Shown here: positions 1 to 7,828 of the stretch, piece after piece
How positions within the stretch are numbered: position 1 is the first letter of the stretch
Layout: each line of letters opens with the position of its first letter
NCBI GenBank assembly: GCA_014238945.1
Contig: JABAAB010000057.1
Location: 1-42,520, forward strand
Reading direction: 5' to 3'
DNA from: Lysobacterales bacterium
Lineage (GTDB): Bacteria > Pseudomonadota > Gammaproteobacteria > Xanthomonadales > SZUA-36
DNA: 42,520 nt
Position numbers and translations under genes: made by a program
The notes under the pieces: generated by a model
Database searches by the model: none
What the model was told of the DNA's origin: nothing
What the model saw: only the letters and a program-made list of their open reading frames with translations

Positions 1-652
1 GAACCACTGCCAAATGAAAAGTGCGAACTATTTTTGACACTACCAATGCTGGCAATGATGCGTACATCACCACCGCATTCACTACAGGTTTCTATGTCTA
101 TATCGCCTAACCCGCATATTGCACGAAGGATTCGGAATTTGCAGTGTAGCTGGCAATACAGTTTGGTCGATCGTTCAAACAAGCATAGCCATAGCTATGG
201 TTTTTGAAGGATCGGCCGAAATGTGAAGCCAGATGCCGTGCAAAACCGGATAGGACAATCGGTATTTTTCGCATGGTAATCTTTTGGGCCATAAACCATT
301 AAATTTATTCATGAATAGTCATTTAATCGTCCGCCTTCGTGCAATATGCGGGCTAAGGGCGCCTACTCATGGACGATGTGGTAGAGCAGGGTGGTTTCGG
401 GGCGCTGGCGTACGTATCTTGCGGAAGATGTTGGTGGTGCCAGGGAAGGTGAGAATCTGGAAGATCCGGGCGGCCGCCCTTGAGTAAGAGATTCGTGCGT
501 GTGCAAACCGGTCGCTCAAACAAATACTGGCAGTATTCGTTTGTGGCCCTGGCACTCACAATGGCTTTATTCTCAAATCAGCGTAGGTAAAGTGCGCGTT
601 GCGGGAGATTTGCGTGAATCAGTTGCGCACAGTTGTGACCCAATACTCCTAC
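1..652. other. Region without a recognisable gene
   Basis: No convincing coding region is seen. A short plus-strand frame ending at about 109 (beginning VRTIFDTTNAG) could be the tail of a gene broken by the window edge, but an in-frame stop lies just upstream, so it is at best a remnant. The stretch from 350 to 500 is more GC-rich than its flanks and contains the perfect palindrome GGGCGGCCGCCC at 468-479. Its overlapping short frames match nothing I recognise. Confidence 0.5.
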
Positions 653-1294
653 TCATTGCGGAAAATCCAATATCTGGATCTTGATGGCTTTACATGAATG
701 GTCATTCATGGCTGACTTGTCATCCGGGCATACTGAAACTGCCACTAACACATCCATCTCAGCCTGAAACTCTATGAAGTCACCTTTTTCACTTCGCGGT
801 GGGTCGATATTTATGGTGCCGTCACCCTGTGGGTCGATTTGAACATTGGCAAAAGCATTAAGTGTGCTGGGACTGTAGATGTCTTCATGTCGCAAGCCAA
901 ACTCTCTGAGCGCGTCAGAAAAATTATCGCTACAACTACGGTGCCCGGGAGCACCCCAGATCTCCATCATTTTTTTTGTACAGTGAGGACCAAGGAAATG
1001 GTCGCCAATTTTATTATGAGTAACTGACAACATCACGTTCTCATATGGTACCTTGGAATAGAGTTTGCTCAGTCTGTAATGACTACCCAAACCAGAGGGA
1101 TGAAAATAATTCAGACCTCCGGAGAATTCTGCCATGAACTGTTCTTTATAATTATTTGCGTTGAAAAACATGAGACTGGCAACCTGTTTCCCTTCAATTT
1201 CTATGACACGAAAGAGTTGACCCTTGCGGACTTTGAAGGCCTTTCCCATGCACTTGGGGATAACAAATTCATTAATAACTTTTGATGACATCAT
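653..1294 (-). CDS. DUF1989 protein (urea carboxylase-associated family), copy 2
   Basis: A 213-residue cytoplasmic protein with no signal peptide. It carries the family hallmarks: an N-terminal half with VRKGQLFRVIEIEGKQV, the central block YENVMLSV followed by a Cys (GPHCTK), the CSDNF motif, and the C-terminal GDFIEFQAEMDVLVAVSVCP. DUF1989 proteins accompany urea and guanidine carboxylases, and known pairs (CgdA/CgdB) act as carboxyguanidine deiminase. Here no carboxylase is present, so that activity is only a suggestion. It is the last gene of a five-gene unit and starts 31 bases after its paralogue. ATG codons at 1294 and 1291 are both possible starts. The two copies are clearly related but well diverged, which would suit a heteromer. 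Confidence 0.88.
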   Translation of the reverse strand: MMSSKVINEFVIPKCMGKAFKVRKGQLFRVIEIEGKQVASLMFFNANNYKEQFMAEFSGGLNYFHPSGLGSHYRLSKLYSKVPYENVMLSVTHNKIGDHFLGPHCTKKMMEIWGAPGHRSCSDNFSDALREFGLRHEDIYSPSTLNAFANVQIDPQGDGTINIDPPRSEKGDFIEFQAEMDVLVAVSVCPDDKSAMNDHSCKAIKIQILDFPQ

Positions 1295-1325
1295 TCATTA
1301 CTCTTTCAAATGTACAGACCTGTGA

Positions 1326-2003
1326 TCAGGAATGAGTTTCAAGCCCCGCTTGAGCTTCCTGTTCCAGGATCTGGAACCTCAAGGCTTTAGCTTCGAAATC
1401 ATTGCAGGGACTCGATTCATCCGGACATACCGAAATTACGGCAACAAGATCCATCTCTGCCAGAAAATCTATGTAGTCACCCGTCTCAGCAAGAGGCGGG
1501 GCAAAGTTCATGCCACCATCTTCACTAATCCAGGACTGCATCCAAACATTGAAGATTGTCTCGTCATAGGTATCTGCCTGCTCCAGGCCAATTTCTCTGA
1601 AAGCATCGGCAAAATTGTCACTGCACGTCCGGGCCCCAGGGCTTCCGAGGTGCTCCACCAACCGTTTTGAACAATGGCACATCATAAAATGACCCGCTCT
1701 GTCCCCCCCTCTTGCTCCACCACCCACCGAGTCATCGGTGACGGTCGCCATAACATTCTCGTAAGGAGGCTTGGAGTAAAGCTTGCTGAGCCGGTAATAG
1801 CCACCTATTCCCTGCAAACTGTTTAGAACTGCGGAGTACTCGGCAGCGAAGTGTTCTTTATAGTTCCGTGCATTTAAAAAAGTAAGGTCTACTACCTGTT
1901 TCCCTTCATGTTCTATGACACGAAACACCTGGCCCTTTTTGACCCTCATCGTCTTACCAGTCGCTTTAGGAACCACAATGTCCTGAATGACTTTCAATTC
2001 CAT
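1326..2003 (-). CDS. DUF1989 protein (urea carboxylase-associated family), copy 1
   Basis: A 225-residue soluble protein, paralogous to the following gene. It opens with MELKVIQDIVVPKATGKTMRVKKGQ and has YENVMATVTDD, the Cys-containing block MMCHCSKRL, the CSDNF motif and the C-terminal block GDYIDFLAEMDLVAVISVCP. The start ATG at 2003 is preceded by a purine-rich AGGGGAAAG. The family includes subunits of carboxyguanidine deiminase, so hydrolysis of a C-N bond in a guanidino- or ureido-type compound is plausible but not shown. It lies 24 bases after the small protein gene upstream and 31 bases before copy 2, within the M24-LLM operon. Confidence 0.88.
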   Translation of the reverse strand: MELKVIQDIVVPKATGKTMRVKKGQVFRVIEHEGKQVVDLTFLNARNYKEHFAAEYSAVLNSLQGIGGYYRLSKLYSKPPYENVMATVTDDSVGGGARGGDRAGHFMMCHCSKRLVEHLGSPGARTCSDNFADAFREIGLEQADTYDETIFNVWMQSWISEDGGMNFAPPLAETGDYIDFLAEMDLVAVISVCPDESSPCNDFEAKALRFQILEQEAQAGLETHS

Positions 2004-2027
2004 GGATTCTTTCCCCTGTTTCTCATA

Positions 2028-2381
2028 TTAGGCCGTATTCTCAGCCGACGACCAGTCAAAAATGAGTCGCGGCGGCGGTCCAGGTGGCGGTTGAGTCAGA
2101 TCAATACCCAGCGTTTCCTTTAGAAATTTCTTTTGCCATACAGGGAGTTCATCCTCTGACTTTGCGAATTGCTCAAGCATGTCTGCCGGATCATCGGCCT
2201 GAAATACCAGAATCAGTAAATCTCCTTGAGGCGACTCCTGCAAGTGCCAACTCTCGTGCTGGATACCAAAGCCATTTAGCGTGGCTTCGAAGTCTTTGTG
2301 CTTAACCGCTTCCGAAATATGTCGCTCCAAGGCTTCTGTTGCCCCTGGTGGAACCGGAACTGCCATTGCAAGGACGGTCAT
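2028..2381 (-). CDS. Small dimeric alpha-beta-barrel-like protein (DUF6176/EthD-like)
   Basis: A 117-residue soluble protein. The layout is a beta strand, a helix, then a WHLQESPQGDLLILVFQADD strand pair and a helical PVWQKKFLKETLG segment, which fits the ferredoxin-like fold of small ABM, EthD or DUF6176 proteins. The last 20 residues are proline-rich (PPPGPPP). The start ATG at 2381 has an AAGGAG ribosome site seven bases upstream. Its role is unknown. Such proteins often assist an oxygenase or remove an unstable intermediate, and here it directly follows a flavin oxidoreductase by 31 bases, which supports a partner role by context only. Confidence 0.7.
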   Translation of the reverse strand: MTVLAMAVPVPPGATEALERHISEAVKHKDFEATLNGFGIQHESWHLQESPQGDLLILVFQADDPADMLEQFAKSEDELPVWQKKFLKETLGIDLTQPPPGPPPRLIFDWSSAENTA

Positions 2382-2412
2382 GGGTCACTCCTTTTGCGCT
2401 CGATAATGATAC

Positions 2413-3306
2413 TTAATGTGCCGGTGGGCCAGCCTGAATCTGTGCGCGCACCTGTTGTAAGGTTTCCGGCCTGCCGCAATCCAGCCATTCACACCACCAT
2501 GTGGCACCTGCGTTCTGGTAGGCTCTCAACCTGCTCGCCGCCTCGTCCTGATCCAGTCCGTACGTGACTCCGGAAGCAACGACGTCGAACGGATCGTTCG
2601 AGTCACGCAATCCCGACGTGAACGCAGTGACTTCCCTAATCTGTTCCGGACTCGGGGAAAACGCGATTCGCAGGTCAAGACCCGACGTGTCTTGCGTTTC
2701 ATCCAGATTTGGCGGCATCACATGAGGCATGATGCCATCCCAGCGCGCGGCCCTGCGCTGACCGGCTTTAAAAGGCAACATGGCTGCCACCCAAACCGGG
2801 ATACGTGGTCGCTGTTCCGGGCGCGGCAGTAACCTGGCATTTTTGAGATGGTAGGTTTCGCCATCGTAGTTGATGGCCTCGCCGGTATGCAGCTGCTCTA
2901 TGATCTCCATGCCCTCATCCGTTTTTCCTGCCAGGACTTTCTTATCAGGGTCTTCGCCAAAGTTGGAAAACTCCTGGTCCAGCCCACCGAGCCCAATGCC
3001 GATGCGAACACGACCATTCGATAGCTGGTCAAGTGTCGCGAACTCTTTCGCGAGCTTCCACGGACGCCTTCTGGAGATGGGCGTTACCATCGACCCGATA
3101 ATGATCTTTTCTGTAACCGCAGCGATTGCTCCAAGTGCGATGCTGGGGTCTGCCAGCGGCAGCCAGCCTTCGGGGTCCAGCAGCAGGTGGTCACAGATGA
3201 AATAGCCGTCCCAACCTGCACCCTCCGCCATTTGGGCAAGATCGACCAGGATTCTCGGGTCAGAATAGTCGTGAATCGTCGGTGCTACAAAAACCGCCAT
3301 CTTCAT
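2413..3306 (-). CDS. LLM-class (luciferase-like) flavin-dependent oxidoreductase
   Basis: A 297-residue TIM-barrel flavin monooxygenase or reductase of the bacterial luciferase superfamily. The N-terminal MAVFVAP strand, the GAGWDGYFICDHLL segment and the block GRVRIGIGLGGLDQEFSNFG are typical of the group. I chose ATG 3306 (MKMAVF) because GGGAG lies eight bases upstream and the extra 14 residues from 3348 do not resemble the family. Relatives such as RutA open nitrogen heterocycles using FMN and oxygen, while others use F420. The substrate cannot be read from sequence. It lies 34 bases after the creatinase-like gene in the same operon, so it probably acts on the same compound or its product. 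Confidence 0.87.
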   Translation of the reverse strand: MKMAVFVAPTIHDYSDPRILVDLAQMAEGAGWDGYFICDHLLLDPEGWLPLADPSIALGAIAAVTEKIIIGSMVTPISRRRPWKLAKEFATLDQLSNGRVRIGIGLGGLDQEFSNFGEDPDKKVLAGKTDEGMEIIEQLHTGEAINYDGETYHLKNARLLPRPEQRPRIPVWVAAMLPFKAGQRRAARWDGIMPHVMPPNLDETQDTSGLDLRIAFSPSPEQIREVTAFTSGLRDSNDPFDVVASGVTYGLDQDEAASRLRAYQNAGATWWCEWLDCGRPETLQQVRAQIQAGPPAH

Positions 3307-3340
3307 GCGCGATGCTCCCTTTGACCGGTCCTGCCATTCA

Positions 3341-4570
3341 TTACACACCCAGGCTCGTTATGTCTGTTGGGAAGGTCGGCAAAGGATCACACCCATCCTT
3401 CGTGACATGTACATAGTCTTCGCCGCCATAAACCCGATGATGGCCATTGGCATCCGTTTCGAAATACCAGCATTCAAGCGCCAACACCATATTTTCCTCA
3501 ACCTCGAATGTTTCTCCCAGGGCAATCGCCGGGGGTTCTTGACCGTCAATTCCAACACCGTGTCCACCCTGATCGAGAGAGCACTCCAAGCCACCCTCCT
3601 GTAATGTGTCGTTGATCGCATCCATGATGTCGCCGGTTCTTACACCCGGTTTTGTCATCTCGGCAGCGACCTGCCGCCCACGGTCCAGCACCTGTGCCTT
3701 GCGAATCTCCTCGTCCGGTGCCGGACCCATGTGGAATGTTCGACCGGAGCTGCCCCAGTACCCCTTGACTTGTGGTAGCGGTTCGAGCACCAGGCGATCA
3801 CCTGGCATCAATGGAATACCTTCATCCCAGGCCGGGATGTCCGCCATGAACACCTCACGCCTGCTGGCCATACAAAGATTCGGCAGACATTCCTCCGCGT
3901 ATTCCAGAAGCTTCTTCCGGACAAACAGACCGACGTCTTTCTCGGTCCAGCCCCATTCGAACTTGGCAATCAGATCGTGGTAGGCCTTGACGTCTGCTGC
4001 ACAAGCGATTCTCAGCGCTTCGACCTCAAGTAGTGATTTAATCATGCGGACGTTCCATATCTGATCCGCAGCATAGACGAACTCGACTTCCGACAGCGCA
4101 GCCCGAAATTCATCAATATCATTGAGTGGTCGTGGAACAGCCATACCTCCCTTGATACCGCCTTCGATGCCAACACGGCCCTTGCTGCTCCCCATGAGTT
4201 CCTTGGTCACCTCCGCCACCTCTCTGGGCATTCCCCGCAGGTTCTTTGTAACGTGCGGGTTATGTTGGATGCGAATGTCGTTGACAAAGGTGTAACCCTC
4301 TACCACACCCTGAAAAAAGTTCGGCACAATCATGACCGGCTCTTTATCCATTGCCACGATCAGCACCGCAGGGCATACCGTAATGGGTGGAAAGTGATTA
4401 GACAAAAAACCGGTGAAATAGCGGATATTATTCTCTCCCCACATCACTATTGCGTCGAGTTCAGCCGCTTCCATTTCTTTTTTTAGGCGATCAATGCGAT
4501 CCTCAAACTCCGGTCGTGGAAAGGGCGCATACGGGGGCAGTTTGTAAAAACGTTCAATCTTGTCAAGCAT
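3341..4570 (-). CDS. M24 (creatinase / Xaa-Pro peptidase) family protein lacking metal ligands
   Basis: A 409-residue cytoplasmic pita-bread-fold protein with an N-terminal creatinase-N domain (about 25-170) and a C-terminal M24 domain (about 180-405). In metal-dependent members two Asp residues sit before the GY and RTF landmarks; here they are Glu (VLEPLPQ) and Ser (GYWGSSGRTF). The usual His-Glu of the HExP motif is Gln (GIDGQEPP). The GGHGVG His and the two C-terminal Glu (EENMV, GGEDYVHV) remain. Creatinase itself is a metal-free M24 enzyme, so a creatinase-type C-N hydrolase is more likely than a peptidase. The start ATG 4570 has AGAGGT upstream. It is first gene of the operon read from the promoter at 4727-4771, with a leader near 150 bases. 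Confidence 0.88.
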   Translation of the reverse strand: MLDKIERFYKLPPYAPFPRPEFEDRIDRLKKEMEAAELDAIVMWGENNIRYFTGFLSNHFPPITVCPAVLIVAMDKEPVMIVPNFFQGVVEGYTFVNDIRIQHNPHVTKNLRGMPREVAEVTKELMGSSKGRVGIEGGIKGGMAVPRPLNDIDEFRAALSEVEFVYAADQIWNVRMIKSLLEVEALRIACAADVKAYHDLIAKFEWGWTEKDVGLFVRKKLLEYAEECLPNLCMASRREVFMADIPAWDEGIPLMPGDRLVLEPLPQVKGYWGSSGRTFHMGPAPDEEIRKAQVLDRGRQVAAEMTKPGVRTGDIMDAINDTLQEGGLECSLDQGGHGVGIDGQEPPAIALGETFEVEENMVLALECWYFETDANGHHRVYGGEDYVHVTKDGCDPLPTFPTDITSLGV

Positions 4571-4726
4571 TTGTGATGTACCTCTCGTAATGGTGGTTCA
4601 ATTTTTCCTATTACGGCTCATGGGGGTATTGCATGATTTCCACTCGGCGTTTACTAACTCGTTCTGCCCGGACGCGTTAACCCGGCAACCCCGGCAATGC
4701 GTGCTACCTCGTCGACCACGACAGAA

Positions 4727-4771
4727 AGTTTACAACTTCCGTAATCCGTCACAATTGGCCAAAAGTTAGAT
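4727..4771 (-). promoter_or_regulatory. Shared box plus promoter, site 1 (M24 operon)
   Basis: On the minus strand the box ATCTAACTTTTGGCC-AATTGT (4751-4771) is followed by 18 bases and the -10 element TAAACT (4727-4732). TTGTGA at the box edge can serve as -35 with a 16-base spacer. The core is a dyad, AC-N2-TTGGCCAA-N2-GT. It is 180 bases upstream of the M24 start. The same arrangement recurs before four other units and, in degenerate form, before a sixth. Confidence 0.8.
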
Positions 4772-4818
4772 GTCTTCATTTCAACGAATTCAAAGCATTA
4801 AGTTGAAGCTGTACGGGT

Positions 4819-5904
4819 CTAATAGATATCACCGTCCATGGCAGAATAGATTTCGCCTTTGAAACCTGCGGCTCTTACCTCCTCCATCAGGGCCGTCGCT
4901 TGGTAGTCTTCACCGCTATTGTAATTTTGTTCATGCGCAAGAACGATGGCCCTGACATTGGCCTCGTTGGCAATCCTGGCCAACACGCCGGGCGAGAAAT
5001 GGAAACGGAATATCTCCTTTTTCTTTTCCTCCACTGTGTTGCCACCCCAGGGTGCATATTGAATATTTTCTTCCGTAACGGTCTCGGTTACCAGGACATC
5101 AGCGTCTTTTGCCGCCCTGACGATATTTGCATGATAGGGCCCGCCATCACCGCTAAACACCACGATTCGGTCCTTGCTTGTGAATCGATAGGCAAACGTG
5201 TCACGCAGCGATGCATGCCGGGTTCGAAATGCCTCGACCCTGACATTGTCATCCCGATACACCAGACCATCTTCCGCAAAAAGGATATCATGTCCCGTCG
5301 CGCGACCGCCGGCGGGGTCGTGGCCATCGCTGATGGCCGCATCAATGTCGATTTTCCAGGCTGAAAAAATATGCTTCACCATGGCTTCGGTGCCTTGCGG
5401 ACCATAAATTTCCTGCTGGATTCGGAATATCCAGTTCAGCGGATTAAGGAGTAATGAAGGAATTCCAACCGTGTGGTCTTGATGCAGGTGGGTCAAAAAA
5501 AGATAGTTAAGTTTTTCCGGAGACAGGCCCGGAGTGAGTACGTCACCGTTGATTAATGCAGCCTTTGCAATCGATCGCCAGATGCCCTCACCGGCATCAA
5601 TCAGGTAGGGCTGGTCATTGACAATCAATAGGTGGGAAGGTCCGGCGCGATATGGGTTGGGCGACGGCATGCCGGTCCCGAGAGTGACCAGTTTGGTTCG
5701 GGTCGTGGCGGGGCTCCGGTTTAGCGGGTTTCTTCCTATGTTCGTTGGCCACGCATCCGGCAGGGTGAGCGGCGTAATGACTGCCGGTTTGACGAACGGA
5801 TCGTTGTTGTATTTGCTCGAGTTGTCGTCGGTCTCAATGTTTGACGGTGTGCACGAACCGAGGGTCAAACTGACCAGCAGCAAAATAATGTGGAAATTGC
5901 GCAC
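4819..5904 (-). CDS. MBL-fold metallo-hydrolase lipoprotein
   Basis: A 361-residue metallo-beta-lactamase-fold hydrolase of the RNase Z-like layout, exported as a lipoprotein. The N-terminus VRNFHIILLLVSLTLGSC has a hydrophobic core and lipobox LGSC with Cys18. Zinc ligands are visible in THLHQDH (His139, His141, Asp143, His144), in the later SGDGG Asp and in VLAHEQN. I chose the GTG at 5904 because it overlaps the stop of the MFS gene as TAGTG and puts the signal peptide at the start; there is no clear ribosome site, which fits translational coupling. The frame extends to 6015, but the added residues lie inside the MFS gene. Coupling to a transporter suggests hydrolysis of the substrate in the periplasm. 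The substrate is unknown. Confidence 0.85.
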   Translation of the reverse strand: MRNFHIILLLVSLTLGSCTPSNIETDDNSSKYNNDPFVKPAVITPLTLPDAWPTNIGRNPLNRSPATTRTKLVTLGTGMPSPNPYRAGPSHLLIVNDQPYLIDAGEGIWRSIAKAALINGDVLTPGLSPEKLNYLFLTHLHQDHTVGIPSLLLNPLNWIFRIQQEIYGPQGTEAMVKHIFSAWKIDIDAAISDGHDPAGGRATGHDILFAEDGLVYRDDNVRVEAFRTRHASLRDTFAYRFTSKDRIVVFSGDGGPYHANIVRAAKDADVLVTETVTEENIQYAPWGGNTVEEKKKEIFRFHFSPGVLARIANEANVRAIVLAHEQNYNSGEDYQATALMEEVRAAGFKGEIYSAMDGDIY

Positions 5905-7319
5905 TAACCCGGAGCCAGGGATGCTCTTTCTTCGCTGACTTTCAGTAGCAATATAGCACCGGTTACAATGAGTATGAGGAGTGACGCAAATCCTATTCGT
6001 TGGGACTGGAACCAACCCGTCATGGTTGCCACCATTAATGGCGCAAGAAATGCCGTCACTGTTCCACTTAGGCCGTAAAGTCCAAAAAACTGGGTTGTTC
6101 TCTCTGGCGGCGATATACGCGCCATCAATGTGCGAGACGTAGAAAGACCTATTAAGGAAAATGCAGCAAAAAACTGGAATGTCAAGAAATAGGTTATTTC
6201 AGCAATTGTTCTGAACACAGGTGCTGCCCAAACGGGTTCTGTGCTGACTCCAATTGTAAATAAAACCGCGTCAGGCTGTACCGATATCAAGATTAGTAAA
6301 AGCAACGACATCATTCCGACGGCAAATTTTAGCGTTACCAGGGAGCCAAATCGATCATCGAGAAAACCACCGATAAATACTCCGGTCATTGCGGATACGG
6401 TTGTACATAGCCCTAATAGCAATAGTGATGTTGTGTCCCATCCAAAGATGCCTGATGCGTAAACACCGCTGAAAATCACAACACCCATCATGCCGTCATT
6501 GAAGAACATGCGAGCCAGCAGGAAGATAGCAACATTTGCATAATGCTTTAGCTGCCTAATTGTGGCCAAAACATCCTGCAAGCCCGAGCGCACATCAGCC
6601 GATAGAGATCGCTTGGACGCCTCGCCATCCGGGGTAAACAACATCATGGGTAACATCGCCAGGAACAGCCAAGCGCCACCAACAGGGCCGACGATTCGAT
6701 CATGTCCATGGGTAGACCGATCAAGACCAAAAAGCGGCTCGTCTGGTATAAAACTCAATTCCATTACACCTGGTAATGCAAACGCAAACAAGACGAAGAG
6801 CAAAAGTATAATTCCACATAAGTTGGCGAGAGCAAATCCCAATCCTGAGATCAACCCGGTCTTCTCCACGGGAGCAACGCTGGCGAGCATGGAGTTGTGA
6901 AAAACCTCGGCGTATCCGAAGGCTACCAAGAACACCAGTATCAGTGCGGAACCCAAGGTCACACCAAGGCCCTCGCCGGCGGGAAGAATCCACCACAAAC
7001 CTATCCCGGCTGCGCCCATAATGCAGTAGCTGACGAGTATCCACGGTTTGCGCCGCCCGATTTTGTCAGCGATCGCACCCATGAACGGCACGGTAAATGC
7101 CATAAAAAGGCCCGCACTGGCGTTGAGCGCTCCAACCACTGTTTGGCCACGAACCGGATCGCCAATCACAACATTACTAAAATATGGAAAGAAGATATAG
7201 ATGACTACGATGATAAATAGCGGCTCGCGCGCTGCTTGTCCTAGCATCCAACTGCTGTAGCCGAGCGGTGATGCCGCCGGCGTTCCCGCCAATGAGAGGG
7301 CTGTGCTCGATTTAGTCAA
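5904..7319 (-). CDS. MFS transporter
   Basis: A membrane protein of about 470 residues with twelve hydrophobic segments. The MFS loop signature appears as GAIADKIGRRKPW between helices 2 and 3. The N-terminal segment (PLGYSSWMLGQAAREPLF) resembles the group of MFS carriers related to Atg22/UMF1. The start is uncertain: an upstream ATG at 7412 lies inside the regulatory box and ahead of the predicted transcript start near 7370, so I use TTG 7319. No good ribosome site precedes it. The stop overlaps the GTG start of the MBL-fold gene. It probably moves the regulon's substrate or a product across the inner membrane. Confidence 0.78.
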   Translation of the reverse strand: MTKSSTALSLAGTPAASPLGYSSWMLGQAAREPLFIIVVIYIFFPYFSNVVIGDPVRGQTVVGALNASAGLFMAFTVPFMGAIADKIGRRKPWILVSYCIMGAAGIGLWWILPAGEGLGVTLGSALILVFLVAFGYAEVFHNSMLASVAPVEKTGLISGLGFALANLCGIILLLFVLFAFALPGVMELSFIPDEPLFGLDRSTHGHDRIVGPVGGAWLFLAMLPMMLFTPDGEASKRSLSADVRSGLQDVLATIRQLKHYANVAIFLLARMFFNDGMMGVVIFSGVYASGIFGWDTTSLLLLGLCTTVSAMTGVFIGGFLDDRFGSLVTLKFAVGMMSLLLLILISVQPDAVLFTIGVSTEPVWAAPVFRTIAEITYFLTFQFFAAFSLIGLSTSRTLMARISPPERTTQFFGLYGLSGTVTAFLAPLMVATMTGWFQSQRIGFASLLILIVTGAILLLKVSEERASLAPG

Positions 7320-7376
7320 CGTTTGGTACTGACATAATTCAGGGCCTTGTAATGCATTGAAGCCAACAGTGAATAC

Positions 7377-7421
7377 AGTGTACAAGATTACCAAACCGCA
7401 ACAATTATCCAAAAGTTAGAT
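7377..7421 (-). promoter_or_regulatory. Shared box plus promoter, site 2 (MFS-MBL unit)
   Basis: On the minus strand the box ATCTAACTTTTGG-AT-AATTGT (7401-7421) is followed by 18 bases and TACACT (7377-7382). TTGTTG at the box edge gives a -35 with a 16-base spacer. The predicted transcript start, near 7370, rules out ATG 7412 as the MFS start codon. Confidence 0.78.
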
Positions 7422-7527
7422 AAGGGCGGTTTAATACGCACGCTCCCCCCACATGTTGTTAAGTACTACGGACAATTGATCTGCATATGAGCTGTAGTAA
7501 AAAACACGCTTTAAAAATTATTAACCA

Positions 7528-7799
7528 TCAGTATTTACTCGATCGGTTCGAAATAATGATGCCATTTTCTCTGGCGCAGGGCGCCCAAAGTGTAACCATC
7601 TGTCGAATTTTAATCGCCTTTTCACCATCCAGATCGTATGGTTTAGCTGGATCGGTTTCCAGCTTGAACAATTGTCATTGGGTATCTTTGTTTGGCCCTG
7701 GCATATAGACAGGATATTGGGACGACTGCTCGGGGCGCCCGCATTCGAGCCTGCGGCATTTGCCAGACAGCCACTTGCCATGGTCACAACAACTCCCAA
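7528..7799 (-). pseudogene. Internally deleted sulfatase remnant
   Basis: The 5' part encodes a signal-peptide-like stretch ending ASGCLANAAGSN and then APSSRPNIL, matching the N-terminus of the intact sulfatase at 11320-13002 (DTPSSRPNILL). After SICQGQTK the sequence jumps, in another frame, to LFKLETDPAKPYDL and ends with RENGIIISNRSSKY, which matches the C-terminus of the intact gene (LFNVEVDLAEQHDL and RDNGVIISDPLSRY). About 450-500 residues, including the active site, are missing. It begins 29 bases after the amidase stop, so it was probably cotranscribed with the amidase. It is a dead relic of a second sulfatase. Confidence 0.8.
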
Positions 7800-7828
7800 T
7801 ATTGCTTTGCCAGGAACCCCTATTAATT

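Noticed and set aside
279-300. TAATCTTTTGGGCC, partial resemblance to the shared box
   Set aside because: It needs an inserted base to align and no gene follows on the matching strand.
468-479. Palindrome GGGCGGCCGCCC
   Set aside because: Short GC-only palindrome in a gene-free patch, with no second copy or nearby promoter.
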